From Haematobia irritans (Eukaryota; Arthropoda; Insecta; Diptera; Muscidae), in assembly GCF_050003625.1 (NCBI RefSeq), contig NC_134400.1, positions 223,054,085-223,118,084 on the forward strand: a stretch of DNA of 64,000 bases, read 5' to 3'. The position numbers were made by a program, and so were the translations under genes. The notes below the pieces were generated by a model. The model was not told the DNA's origin. It was given only the letters and a program-made list of their open reading frames with translations, and made no database searches. Positions within the stretch are counted from its first letter, which is position 1, and every line of letters starts with the position of its first letter. Below are positions 33,755 to 47,879 of this stretch, in pieces.

Positions 33755-35239
33755 ATATGCACTAACTTATAATACCCTGTTCCACAGTGTGGCGCAGAGT
33801 ATAACAAGTAAGAAAAGTCTAAAGTCGGGCGGGGCCGACTATATTATACCCTGCACCACTTTGTAGATCTAAATTTTCGATACCATATCACATCCGTCAA
33901 ATGTGTTGGGGGCTATATATAAAGGTTTGTCCCAAATACATACATTCAAAATTTAAGTTGGCTAATGCACTAGGGTGGAACACAATTTTAGTAAAACAAA
34001 AAATATGGGAAACATTTAAATCTGAAGCAATTTTAAGGAAACTTCGCAAAAGTTTATTTATGATTTATCGCTCGATATATATGTATTAGAAGTTTAGGAA
34101 AATTAGAGTCATTTTTACAACTTTTCGACTAAGCAGTGGCGATTTTACAAGGAAAATGTTGGTATTTTGACCATTTTTGTCGAAATCAGAAAAACATATA
34201 TATGGGAGCTATATCTAAATCTGAACCGATTTCAATCAAATTTGGCACGCATGACTATATTACTAATTGTACTCCTAGTGCCAAAACTCTGGCTTCTGGG
34301 GCCATATAAGTCCATATCGGGCGAAAAATATATGTGGAAGCTATATCTAAATCTGAACTGATTTCAATCAAATTTTGCACACATGACTATACTACCAATT
34401 GTACTCCTTGTGCAAAATTCCAAGCTAATCGGGATAAAACTCTGGCTTCTGGGTCCATATAAGTGCATATCGGGCGAAAGATATATATGGGAGCTATATC
34501 TAAATCTGAATCGATTTTAACCAAATTTGGTACGCATAGCTACAATGCTAAATCTACTCCCTGTGCAAAATGTCAACCAAATTGGGCCAAATCTCTGGCT
34601 TTTAGGACCATATTAGTCCATATCGGGCGAAATATATATATGGGAGCTATATCTAAATCTGAACCGATTTCAATCAAATTGTGCACACTTGACTATACTA
34701 CTAATTGTACTCCTAGTGCAAAATTTCAACCAAATTCGGCCAAAAATCTGGCATCTGGGGCCATATAAGTCCATATCGGGCGAAAGATATATATGGGACC
34801 TATATCTAAATCTGAACCAATTTCAATCAAATTTTGCGCACTTGACTATACGACTAAGTGTTATGTTTGTACAAACTTTCAAGCAAATCGGTATAAAACT
34901 CTGGCTGCTGGGTCCATATTTGTGCATCTCGGGCGAAAGATATATATGGGAGCTATATCTAAATCTGAACCGATTTCTTCCAAAATCAATAGGGTTCTAT
35001 TCTGACCCAAATTAGGAACATGTGCCAAATTTGAAGGCGATTGGACTTAAATTGCGACCTAGACTTTGATCACAAAAATGTGTTCACAAGACAGACGGAC
35101 ATGGTTATATCGATTCAGGGACCCACCCTGAGCATTATTGCCAAAGACACCATGTGTCTTTCTCGTCTCCTTCTGGGTGTTACAAACATATGCACTAACT
35201 TATAATACCCTGTTCCACAGTGTGGCGCAGGGTATAAAA
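33755..35239 (+). mobile_element. second Helitron-like family with tandem repeats
   Basis: It has a 5' dyad-like GTCGGGCGGGGCCGAC (about 33826-33841), a TATACCCTGCACCAC block, and tandem units of about 153 bases at 34208-34970. A degenerate GACAGACGGACATGG tract lies at 35091, and the 3' end is GGCGCAGGGTATAAAAA. Sequence-wise it is unrelated to the 6694-8530 family, but the architecture is the same. A 50-base copy of its own 3' end precedes its 5' end (33755-33804 versus 35188-35237). Confidence 0.72.
34208..34970 (+). repeat. six tandem units, mostly 153 bp
   Basis: The landmark GCTATATCTAAATCTGAA (or a close variant) begins at 34208, 34340, 34493, 34646, 34799 and 34952. The first spacing is 132 and the other four are exactly 153. 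Overlapping open frames here arise from the period being divisible by three. Confidence 0.9.
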
Positions 35240-35409
35240 ATGTTTGAAGCAAGGATTATAAACTAATTAAAATGTCATTATTTTAAAGAATTTTGTCCTT
35301 GGCATTGCGTAAATTTCGAGCCCTAAAATTTAAGTTGCATAATCTTCCATATTAGGTCAATATTTTTTTCAGTGTATATGAAAAATGTGAAGATGGTGAA
35401 ATCTCCACA

Positions 35410-35645
35410 CACTCAAAAAAAAGTGAACTCACTATTTCACTAAAGTCAATTTAACTTTATTTTGGTTCATGGAATTATTATGTTTGGAGAAAGTTTCCTT
35501 TATTCTAATAATTTTTTGTGTACATTAGTTAAATTAACTAAAGCCGAGGAAAATTTCAAAAAAAAAAATAACTAATATATTTTTTTGTTTTTGCAATAAA
35601 AATAAATTTTGCGTTAGTTTAGCAGCGGAATTTTTTTTCTGTGTG
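35410..35645 (+). mobile_element. short element with a D-type left end and C-type right end
   Basis: The left end CACTCAAAAAAAAGTGAACT is D-like. The right end reads, in reverse, CACACAGAAAAAAAATTCCG, then TAAACTAACG, which is the C start. Chimeric or a deletion derivative. Confidence 0.55.
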
Positions 35646-38101
<2,456 letters not shown>

Positions 38102-38103
38102 TA

Positions 38104-39395
38104 AAGGGTGATACGGTCACAATTTGGTCAAGGGAAAACGCGTGTAAATCGGTGAAATCGTTTATTTAAAAAATCAAATTAAATTTCTTTTTCAAGTTCA
38201 ATTAGTATAAAATTCAGGAAAAAAATATTCAGTTAGGCTTTCGCTTTTCCAAATCCGAATTGCCGGGCCTCACGCTTGACACCTGCCATCAGATTTTGTA
38301 CAGCCACCTTGTCCACCTTCTTCGCCGCAGAAAGCCAGTTTGCCTTGAACTGCATCTCGTCCTTAGCAGTTTTTTTGGTCTTCTTTAGGTTCCGCTTGAC
38401 AATAGCCCAGTATTTCTCAATTAGGCGGAGCTCTGGCGTGTTGGGAGGGTTCTTGTCCTTGGAAACCACCTGCACGTTGTTTGCGGCGTACCACTCCATG
38501 GCCTTTTTACCGTAATGGCAAGATGCCAAATCCGGCCAAAACAGGACGGAACAACCGTGTTTCTTCAGGAAAGGCAGCAGACGTTTATTCAAACACGTTA
38601 TTCACGTAAATTTCTTGGTTGACAGTCCCGGAAGCTATAAAAATGCTGCTTTTCAAGCCACAGGTACAGATGGCTTGCCAAACCAGATATTTCTTTGCGA
38701 ACTTTGACAGTTTTATGTGCTTGAAAATATCTGCTACCTTTCCCCTTTCTTTTGCCGTATAAAACTCCTGTCCCGGAAGCTGCTTGTAGTCGGCTTTGAC
38801 GTAGGTTTCGTCGTCCATTACCACGCAGTCAAACTTTGTCAGCATCGTCGTGTACAGTCTCCGGGATCGCGCTTTGGCCGTCGTATTTTGTTTATCATCG
38901 CGATTTGGGGTCACTACCATCTTGTAAGTCGATAGTCCGGCTCGTTTTTTAGCTCGATGCACGGTTGTAGACGATACACCCAGCTTATTTGCGGCATCTC
39001 GGAGAGAGAGGTTAGGGTATCGCTTGAAACTACCGGCAACTCTCTTTGTCGTCTCAGCGGCTTCCGGTTTTCGATTTCCCCCCGATCCAGACTTCCTGGC
39101 TGTCGACAAAGGTTCCCCAAACACTTTAATTACATTTGTAACGGTTGATTTGACAACTTTTAGCGATTTTGCGTGCGAGTAGCTCGGATTTTCGCGATGC
39201 GCGAGCAAAATTTTGATACGCTGCTCTTCTTGCTTGGACGGCATTGTGACAACTGAAGAGTGAATTCCAAAATCAAAATAGGAGCAACATTCTACATACA
39301 CACCTTCAAAATGAGGGGTGTTCAGGTTTTTTAAATGCAAAATTGAAAGAAATACGTCAAGTTTATATTGACCAAATTTTGACCGTATCACCCTT
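38104..39395 (-). mobile_element. DD37E Tc1/mariner element, copy 2
   Basis: AAGGGTGATACGGTCACAAT at the left and ATTTTGACCGTATCACCCTT at the right, with TA at 38102-38103 and 39396-39397. Length 1292. Carries the best-preserved transposase frame of the three copies. Confidence 0.94.
38233..39244 (-). pseudogene. DD37E transposase, copy 2, one frameshift from open
   Basis: Two frames (39244 down to about 38600, then down to 38233) together cover the transposase. Present are the N-terminal HTH (IKILLAHRENPSYSHA), a GRPR-like GSGGNRK stretch, a second HTH, the first Asp in VVMDDETYVKAD, the second Asp in VLFWPDLASCHY, and the Glu in LRLIEKYW. Thirty-seven residues separate the second Asp from this Glu, which defines DD37E. 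A +1 shift near 38597 breaks it, and nine bases (three codons) are missing near 39172 in the first HTH. Usual length is about 338 residues. It would cut and paste TA-flanked elements in the nucleus if intact; this copy should be inactive. Confidence 0.92.
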
Positions 39396-39787
39396 TAGAC
39401 TGAATTTTAAAACGGTTATGTTGATATTTTTAACGAAATTGAATTCCAAAATAATTTTTTTTATTTTCTTACAAAATTTGTTCGTATTTAATTTTTTTGG
39501 CGTAAGGAAAATTATAGGGAAAAATTTGTTGGGCGTATGGAAAGTAATTGTTTGGAGTTGCGTAGGGAATTTACAAAAATGCTCTCATCTTACCAAAATG
39601 TAGATTGTTGTTGAAGTAAACATAAAAATCAACATATTGTGAAGATAGCATAAAACTCTTAGGAAATGTATGGTCAATCTTCATTATCTACTTACTCAAC
39701 TCCTGAATCTGACATGCTAGCTTGCATCTTCGAAATGTATCTAATATGCCATAACTCTCTTTTCAGCCTTAACTGTCGATTATACTC

Positions 39788-40321
39788 ACACCCAAAGAAA
39801 AAATACTTTCCTCCGGAACGAAATTTTAGACAAAAGAGTTTTCCCTTTCGTATAAAGTATTTTCTTAAATGGCAAATAAAACCAAATTTATGACAATCGT
39901 TGTAACGATTTTATTTAATGTTGTTTTTTATTTGCTTTACTAGGTACTAAGTACGAGTTTAACCACTAAAATCGAGACTAAATCTGTAAAAACGAAGTAA
40001 AATTATATCTTCATGTTGCATATTTTATTATAATTTGTTGGGGAATGATCCAAATTTCGGTGGAATGAATTATTAAAGAAAAGTAACTGTGACAAAATGG
40101 CCAATTTAGCGCGATAATGCCAACTTAATATTGGCCTTTAAATAACATTTATTAGCATTAAAAGAAAACTTTCTTTGTCTAAAATTTCGTTCCTCAGAAA
40201 ATAAAACTCTTCTTTCAGTACAGCGACTACAATTCAAGCCATTAAAATTTTACCGAATATTATTGAGCAAAACTGAATTTGTACATATGCATAAGATTTT
40301 AGTTTTTTTTCGCTTTCAGTG
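39788..40321. mobile_element. possible MITE with CAC(C/T)(C/G)AAAG termini and nested palindrome
   Basis: The left part CACCCAAAGAAAAAATAC and inverted GGAACGAAATTTTAGACAAA are mirrored at 40170-40210. The right end TTCGCTTTCAGTG precedes TA (40322-40323); the left flank is CA, not TA. A diverged palindromic MITE (39946-40142) lies inside. Confidence 0.45.
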
Positions 40322-40323
40322 TA

Positions 40324-41703
40324 GATTAACTAAATATTGAAATATTTTGAAATTTTACAAAGTTTTGCAATTTATTTTCAATATCATTGTGTATTGTGTT
40401 TAAAAGAACAGGTAGGTATCTCTTTTTTTTGTTTGTTTGTATTTAATTAAAATATACAAATACACATCCGAGAGTGGTATCTAAAAGCTATCGCCGGTAT
40501 TATGAGTTGTAGTGGAACTATTGTTTATTTACTTGAATAGATTTTCAGTTTTATTTATTTAATATGCCTTTCGATTCAAGGGAAATAAAAAGGGGGAAAT
40601 TAAATAGAAATAACGTGTCATCCGAGACCTTCCTAATTAATTGTTTAGTTTTATTGGAGGAGGGAGGGACATGGGTGTTGGATGCTAAACAAAATTTAAT
40701 ACAAACAATTATTTAGTGGACCTAGGAGTCATGAATGTGTAATCTTTTATATTACAAAATTATTTTTGTTTTGTGTTTTTTTTTGTGTTGTTATGAATAC
40801 CAACTAACTAATTAAACACTTATGTGCCAGTGGAAGAATATAGAAATAAATTTGTAATTATTTTTTTTTTTTATTGATAAAGTCTAATGAAACTACTTTT
40901 CCAATGACTTAAAATAAATTATGAATCATTCAAGAGCAAATATAGAATCTCATGAATGACTTCAAAATCGATTCGAAAACCAATTAAACGCAAATTACTG
41001 TCTATGCCTGAATGATTATCCGTCATATTAATTCTTTGTACAATTCTTCAAGATTTATTTAGTGTCTGTCCATTTGTCCGTCCCCTTACAATTTCTTCAC
41101 ACCTATCGTTTTGTATTGGCTTATATATAAATATTTGTGAAGAATATACAACAAAGTCATTGTTTTCCATTTTAAATCGTTAGAGGGTGATTTAGAAATG
41201 ATTTATTTCATTTTATTATGGTCGTTTTGTTCTCTCTTTGTTTTTCTTTTATTCGAGATATGAATCATGTAATTAACACTTTCCATTGAACAAAAATGCA
41301 GAGACAAACTGACTGACGGACGGACAGACCGACCGACAAATCTATGAATAAATTGTAAACGTTGCATAGTGCGTCATAGATAGGGGCAATGTACTTCGTA
41401 GAATTGTTATATGGTTAATGGTCATAATTTCATTAATGGAATTGTTGGGAATAGCATAGTAAAAGCCGAATCATATCCTGTTCATATTCCTCTTAGGTCT
41501 AGAAAATCGTAAAGAAAATTAAAGAACATACAAAAAATGATTCGAAATAAAATTCAGTATTTAACCCTTCGATGAGTGGTAGGGTCCCTATGGTGTTGAA
41601 AGCGGAATTTGGAATTAAGAGGCTGACAAATCATGTTTGATTTTTCGTGAGGTTTTCGCCAAAAATTGAACACATATCGTACCACAATTACCGTATTCAT
41701 CTC
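40324..41703. other. no gene recognised; weak GTCY/GACR tracts
   Basis: GTCTGTCCATTTGTCCGTCC at about 41066 and GACTGACGGACGGACAGACC at about 41308 look like remnants of the microsatellite cores seen in the Helitron-like elements, in inverted orientation. Confidence 0.3.
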
Positions 41704-41711
41704 ATTTAGAT

Positions 41712-42191
41712 TAGAGGTGTGCACGTGACACGAAATTGTCGTGAGTCACACTGATGGCAACGGAGTGAGTGTGTGTGAGCGTGATTTAACCAACCAAATG
41801 TCATGCGTGAGCGTGGTTCACGAAAATAATATATTTGTGAGTGTGCGTGAGTAACGAATTTCACGCACACGAAAATAATCCAGCTTTCGTACATAAAATA
41901 CTTACGAGTTGAATTCATTTATAATTTTTGTGACGTCCTAGATGTTAAGAGTTTTATAACGCTCTCGATTTTAATCATACTCATGTTTCCAGTCAAGTTC
42001 TATGTTATAGGTAAATTACTCATTTTTCGTGAGTCACGACATTTAAAAGATTTTCGTGCGTGAGTAAAAATTTTCTTTTCGTGAGCGTTAGTCCTACCAA
42101 AAAATATCGTGCGTGAGTGTGCGTGAATAAGATTTCTACGGTGTGAGTGTACGTGAGCATGAGTACACTATTACTCACGTGCACACCTCTA
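41712..42191. mobile_element. hAT-type MITE, 480 bp, perfect 8-bp target duplication
   Basis: TAGAGGTGTGCACGTGA at the left is mirrored by TCACGTGCACACCTCTA at the right. ATTTAGAT is present at both 41704-41711 and 42192-42199. The interior is filled with CGTGAGTGTGCGTGAG-like subterminal motifs in both orientations. No transposase. Confidence 0.92.
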
Positions 42192-42627
42192 ATTTAGATC
42201 CGTGTGGCTCCTGGCTGGTCAGCAAATTCAAGCAGCAGTTCCGGGGAAACCGTTTTGAGTCTGCCAATTACATATCCATTGTACATTGTCTATCATTTTT
42301 AATTTCGCTTGACTTATTTTACAATAATAAGAGGATTCCATTCCAAGAGATTCACAGCTATAGTCCTTGGTACGTGTCTAATAAAAATTCCTCTACTGTA
42401 AATGATATTTCAATACGAAAAGAATTTCCATTTGCTTTTTATTAAAATTTTTGCAAAGCGCATTTCATCATTCAAATATCAAAATCCAACAGGGATTTCA
42501 TTTCATTTAATCTATGTGCTAACGTAGTTATGACTTGTTTAAACAATCTTCCAAGATTGAGTGAGAAAGAGCGTTGGAGTTTTCGATGTGAATGATAAAA
42601 CGCTTATGTGTATGATATTCAAATATA

Positions 42628-43255
42628 CACTCAACAAAAACTCTCATTACATGTCCTTAGAGGGAAGTACTTCACCCCAAGAAAAATAACCCCATATTGT
42701 CACAGGTAACCAAATCTCGAAAATAATGTCTTCTCTCGCCGATTACAATGGATCAAAATATGGCAAGTAATACTGTAAGATGAACACTACTTGGGTAGGA
42801 AAAAATATTGTAGAAATAGAAAAACAAATATATTCGCCTAAATAAGATTAAACGCAAATTAATTTTACACTTAAAATAGAAATAAATGTGGGTTGTTTAA
42901 GGGAGTTGGATTCGTGAAATGCGCTATATTTAAATATATTTAAAACACAATTATTATGAAATATTTGTGAAGAATACTCATAAACGAAAAAATCTTCAGA
43001 ATTACCGTTACGTTACATCTTCTGATCGAGTTTTTTAAGGAAATGCCTTATTACGTTAAAAATTACGTTATATTATTTTATTAAGTCATTAACAACCAAC
43101 TGAATTATAGTTTTAGAATAATCATGGCAAATTACCAAGAAGTCATTACAAGTTACTCATTATAACTCACCGCAATGTAATGCAACGTGTAATGACAGTT
43201 TTACTACTTGTAATGCAAATTGTAATGAGATGTGGTTACCTAGTTTTTGCTGGGC
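42628..43255. mobile_element. possible TA-flanked MITE with CAACAAAAACT/CAGCAAAAACT ends
   Basis: CACTCAACAAAAACTCTCAT follows TA at the left. At the right, AGTTTTTGCTGGGCA precedes TA. GTAATG/CATTAC words cluster near both ends (43140-43230 and 42646). The TIR is imperfect. Confidence 0.45.
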
Positions 43256-43770
43256 ATATACAAGGGTGGCCTGATAAGTCCTTAGCCTCACCGCCAGACG
43301 CAAGAGTATTACAAGTTCGAAACTAAATTATGGAAGTGTCTGCGTATTGGGGAAAATGAAAAACAAACATAATCAATATCACTTTCTGAGTGGATTCTTG
43401 GTTTTCGAAGGAAAATCTAGCAGCGACATCAACGAGTGTTTGAATACGGTTACTTTTCTCATTTGAATGGCTATCGTCAAAAATTTGTTTAAAGAGTTGC
43501 AGCGTAGTCATAGTCGATTTTTGGTGAGCTACTTTCATTTTTTTTTTACTATGTTAAAGGAAATTTCTACCAATTTTACAGAAAATTTCTTTAAAATGAA
43601 TTACAATAATTGGTAAGCACGCATATTGGTTAATTGTAATACAGTTTTGTGGTACTAAATCGAATTCTCTGTGTAAAAATGTTTAAAATATTGATAGTTT
43701 TATTAAACTTTTTTTTTTTGATGATATGTTTAATAAGATACATAATTATTTTCGAATTAGAATTGTAGTG

Positions 43771-44546
43771 CAGTGTTGCCAGTATTTTTCGGGTTCTTGT
43801 CCCCAAAAAAAGACGCTTTCATCCCCAAAAATCCCCAATTTAATTTAAAATTCCCCACAAAAATCCCCAATACCGTGTTTGGCAAGTTTTTTGAAAAGAA
43901 ATAGGCTCTGCTGTAAAAAATCAGTCATAATCTAAAAATTGTAAAAATATGAAATTTTTGTTATACCAGTTTACGAGTTACAATAAGATTACGGTTTCAA
44001 AATCCAAAAAATTAGACGGGTACTCAAAATATTATCTGATACAATCCCTCATCAGAGAAAAAAATAGGAGTTATGAATCAAATAGTTCTGAATAGCTAAG
44101 AAATAAAATTGGGTGATCGACCAAAAGGCGTTGTTGCCCCCATATGAACTCTATTATATGTTTTATATATATTTTCCAAATTAGTGATGTATACAGGTGA
44201 GGGGCCAACACTTCGACCCAAGTCCTTACGAAATAATTTCACAATAGTAAATAATTTCTTAGAAACAAAGTAAATTGTAAAGTAGTTCTGGGAATAAAAT
44301 TTTTTTCATATTTTGAAGATTCTCTGTACTTCTTTGAGCCCCTTTTTAAGCATGTAGAAGTAAAGAATTTCATATAAACCCTAACTCAAAACCTAATTTG
44401 TTATACTGATCAGAATTCCCCACTAAAATCCCCAAATTTGTGGAAATTCCCCACCAAATCCCCAAGTCCCCAACTCAAAAATTTTGTCCCCATCCTCGAA
44501 AAAATATCCCCGATTTGGGGAAAAATTCCCAATACTGGCAACACTG
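43771..44546. mobile_element. hAT-type element, 776 bp, perfect 8-bp target duplication
   Basis: CAGTGTTGCCAGTATT at the left is mirrored by AATACTGGCAACACTG at the right. TTGTAGTG lies at 43763-43770 and 44547-44554. Subterminal regions are rich in ATCCCCAAAA words. CAGTGTTGCCA is a classic hAT terminus. No transposase. Confidence 0.93.
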
Positions 44547-44554
44547 TTGTAGTG

Positions 44555-44860
44555 TATGAATGCTTTGATATTGACTTTCAGACTGGATGTTGGGGGTTAG
44601 CTTTAACATAAATTTTCGTTGTTTTTTTAATTTGCCTCACCTCAAAACTATTTGAGAAATTATTGTGTATTTCGATTTGAGGATTTCTGTTGATAAATTG
44701 TTACCAATGTGTTGAATTCGACTTTTGAGGGTAATGTCTGTTTTTTGTTAAGAACGCGATTTTTTCAACTATATCTCAGCTTGAATATTACAGTAATCCT
44801 TTGATAAAATATTTGAATTTTAGCATTTTCAAAAATTTGTGTTTACAACGAATAGAACAA
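44555..44860 (+). repeat. segment homologous to 52560-52925
   Basis: The blocks TTGAGAAATTATTG, GATTTGAGGAT, AATGTGTTGAATT and TTGAATATTAC.GTAATCCTTTGA recur in the same order at 52740-52885. Before the hAT element, 43690-43770 corresponds to 52555-52600. The two loci are therefore paralogous, and only this one has the hAT insertion. Confidence 0.65.
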
Positions 44861-45090
44861 AAGTAACAGCTAATTCATATATCAAAAATGGAGTTAATTC
44901 CATTTGGAAAGTAAACGAGAAATGCATTGAACAGCATATTTTTCGAGAAACATGTATGATATGTATGTATGTACTTCAAGCAAATGAAGAGTAGGTGTGG
45001 TAGATGGAGGAGATTGTAATGTGGTATGAACAAGCAAACGAATACAACCAGGAAAGATGTGCTTGTCATTCTAAGAATGAACGGACTTAC

Positions 45091-45252
45091 CTCAATGTGA
45101 GAGTTGTTGCCAAGTGCTGCAGTGATCGTTGTGTTTTTTGTGGGGGAGGCGGTGCGGCGAAGAAAGGCCTGTTGCCGAGTTGTTGATGCAATTGCTGGTT
45201 TTGTTTTTGTATCGTAACTTTGTGGTAGAACAAGTATCCATCCATTGAGTTC
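45091..45252 (-). CDS. candidate host exon, Gln/Pro-rich, minus strand
   Basis: A minus-strand open segment ends in a strong donor: exon end TTGAG, then GTAAGT at 45090-45085. A possible acceptor precedes it (TATTATGTTGTATGTAG, ending at 45253). An ATG at 45245 gives 51 codons plus two bases to the donor. The peptide begins MDGYLFYHKV, is Gln-rich (KQNQQLHQQLG), and has FFAAPPPPQK. Codon use (CAG, CTG, GCC) differs from the AT-driven random frames nearby. It could be a first coding exon or an internal exon. No family was recognised and no second exon is visible in the window. Confidence 0.35.
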
Positions 45253-46863
45253 CTACATACAACATAATAACAACAACAACACATAAACAGCTGCACCAAC
45301 AACACTAAAGCACACATCCAGCAAAGAAGAAGAAGAACAGCAAATACCCGAATACGAATTGAGAACAAATGGGACTCTGGGATATAATGACAAACACATC
45401 GATTTTTTTTTTAATTTTATGAAACTAAAGAGCAAAACGTTATAATGGAACCGAAGAACAAAAACTTAAAGTCTATTCCCACAATAGTTTAACACGTACA
45501 CATTATTAATACTCCAAAGGGGATAAAAGAGGTTGTACAATACCAAATGTATTTATTTTCTCTTCAATTCAAAGTCAAAAACACAAAACAAAAATGTGTA
45601 CATAAACCAATACAGTATGTTAGGTTTATAATAGGGATGTCAATGTAGAGTTTAGGGTTAAGGCCAGTACTAGAAAATAAACAATTTTCGAGGTTACTTT
45701 GTTATTTGAAGAAAAGATATATAAATTGATAAATACTCTTCACGTTATGATAGGTTGAATTTACCAGCAGATATTAATACAAAATGCTGTTATTTTCTGC
45801 GAATGACAAATACTTAATGAATGAACGAAGAAATATACTTCTTCACTTTTTGACTAAATTTGCAGAAAAAAATATTTTTTCTTCTCAGTATTTTCGATCA
45901 AAATGTTGGAAATTGAACGAAATATATATGTTTAGTAAACAACTAATTTTTGAAAGAAAATCTTATTTTTTCCAATTGATTGTAAAATTGATTCCTTTGA
46001 ATCTCAAAACTCGTACATTTGATTAAAATTTCAAAGACCAAAATTAGCAAATGAAAACTTTTCGCGAAATATAAATTTCTTTAATTAATGAGGACTCTTC
46101 AAGGTTGATTTCTCTATCGAAAATTAATATATCCCAAATGACATCCCTAATAGTTTTGTTTACTTGAACAACACAAAACCGGCCAAAGTATATTTTGAAT
46201 AACAAAAACGAAGTTTTTACTTCACGACTGACTACGCGGCAATTGGCGGTAGCAAATTTTTCGAATTCAATTCTCATAAACGAACTTGACATTTGAAAAT
46301 TCAAAAGAAATTAAAGACATCTAGCGTTTCTTCTTCTTCTTGATGGGATCGTTAAGACGAATTTAAATATTCGTAGGAAAAAACAACACGCACTTCTATA
46401 CGTAAATAAAAGAACAACAACAACTATTATGAAATCGCAAACACCAACGTGAGTAAATTTGCTATAGTGAGATAAACACATGGCAGGCAGGATTCACAAT
46501 AAACGTACATATTAAAACAACAATAATATTGTTATTCTTTAACACCACTATCCTATAACTTATGTTGTTTGTTGTTGTTGTTTTTTATTCATTTATTTTC
46601 TTTGTTTTATTATTCGATTTTTTAACTTTCTCTGTAAATCGATTATTTTGTTTATTACCACGCAAAAAGATCTGTTGGGAATTTTCATGTAATATAACAA
46701 TCTCACAAAGAATTACACACCAAAAAACAAGAAAAACACTTGGGTAGCAAAAAACAAAACGGACGCCCGAAGACACAAGAACGACGTTAGAGGTGAATGT
46801 TTATTCACAATAAACCGAACCGTACTCAATAAGAGTCCACAATAGACTGATGGAGCCGGTTAG
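45253..46863. other. no gene recognised; between divergent candidate exons
   Basis: CAACAACAAC-type simple sequence (45260-45300, 46410-46430), common near fly exons and UTRs. A donor-like AACGTGAGTAAA occurs at about 46446 on the plus strand without a supported frame. Confidence 0.3.
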
Positions 46864-47084
46864 TCAGTGAAATTATAATGATCGTAGTCGTCGTTGGCGT
46901 CGTCAATCCGCAGCAGCACCGAAAGCCAGGCAGCCCAACATACATTCATTCATCCATACAAACACTTCCAGTCACTCTACAACGACGGTATAGGGACAAT
47001 ATATTACCACCGCTCAACCAAACCAATACAAATGTTTCATGATCACCACCAGAAACAAAACCAATTTAGTGGAAGCAAAAAGAG
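46864..47084 (+). CDS. candidate first exon, plus strand (start Met at 47032)
   Basis: A TCAGTG initiator-like site at 46864 begins a stretch with exon-like composition (CAGCAGCACC, AAGCCAGGCAGCCCAAC). A strong donor AAAAAGAG, then GTAAGT, lies at 47085-47090. The frame is open from 46888 to the donor. The first ATG in it, at 47032, starts MFHDHHQKQNQFSGSKK and leaves two bases for the next exon. A 5' UTR plus short coding start is plausible. No downstream exon was identified and the product is unknown. Confidence 0.33.
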
Positions 47085-47090
47085 GTAAGT

Positions 47091-47879
47091 CATTCAGAAG
47101 TGAGCGCCGTTGGAAACACCTAAACAACCTCATCAAGCAAAGAATATACAAAACAACAAGCAACGTATACACATTCACAATCTATCGTTGGAGGCAACTC
47201 GTTCCTTTTTTATGATTCTCTTGCAATAACCAAACAACCACCCAAGTGTGTTGATTGTTCTATGAAAACATCCGGGGGACCGGAAAGTAGTTCTCTTCCA
47301 TTTATAGCCATGTGTTTACATTAATAGGGGTACAAGAAGAGATTACAAACTCTCTTTGTAGACTCTTTAACTCTCGCTCTCCACCACTTTCTGATAAATG
47401 TGGTAAATTAATGACGCGCGCCAATATATCTTGATGTGGTGAATATAACAGCGTGCAAATAAATAACAACACCATGATTATTGTATACACAACACATATA
47501 GGTAAAGCAACAATGCTGATACTTTTTTCCTAAATAAAGAAGTAAGAGTAAAAGAATTCTAGAGAAGAAGAGGATAAATGAAGAAATATTTCTTTGTAAT
47601 GTATTCCACCTTTTTAAGCTGGTTGGTAACTCGTGTGGAATTTTTCCTACCCCTTAACATGTACTTTTGCTAGGAAAATTTGCATGAAGTCTTCCTATTT
47701 GCATGAAGTATGACCAATGCCTCTTATCGGCAGACAAATGAAATTTGCATTAAACCCCAATATGCATCTCTGGGGAGGTATTATTACCAATGAGATATAT
47801 TTACAGCTAAAATTCCGTTAGGTGCCGTTATCGATTGTATTTCCTCCATTTAACATAGCACAGAAAAGAAAAGAAACCG
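47091..47879. other. no gene recognised
   Basis: Unique-looking sequence; possibly intron of the candidate plus-strand gene. Confidence 0.3.

Larger units (their letters stand above)
33286..35374 (+). mobile_element. A-family element split by a Helitron-like insertion
   Basis: It starts CACTCAAAAAAAAAGTTTAC after TA (33284-33285) and ends TTTTTTTCAGTG before TA (35375-35376). A sequence stops at CTTTAATGAAAA (about 33751) and resumes at GTTTGAAGCAAGG (about 35241), on either side of the Helitron-like element. Confidence 0.8.

Noticed and set aside
34167..35015. Several overlapping frames with repeated YMGAISKSEPIS-like segments
   Set aside because: Same artefact of 153-base repeats in the second Helitron-like family.
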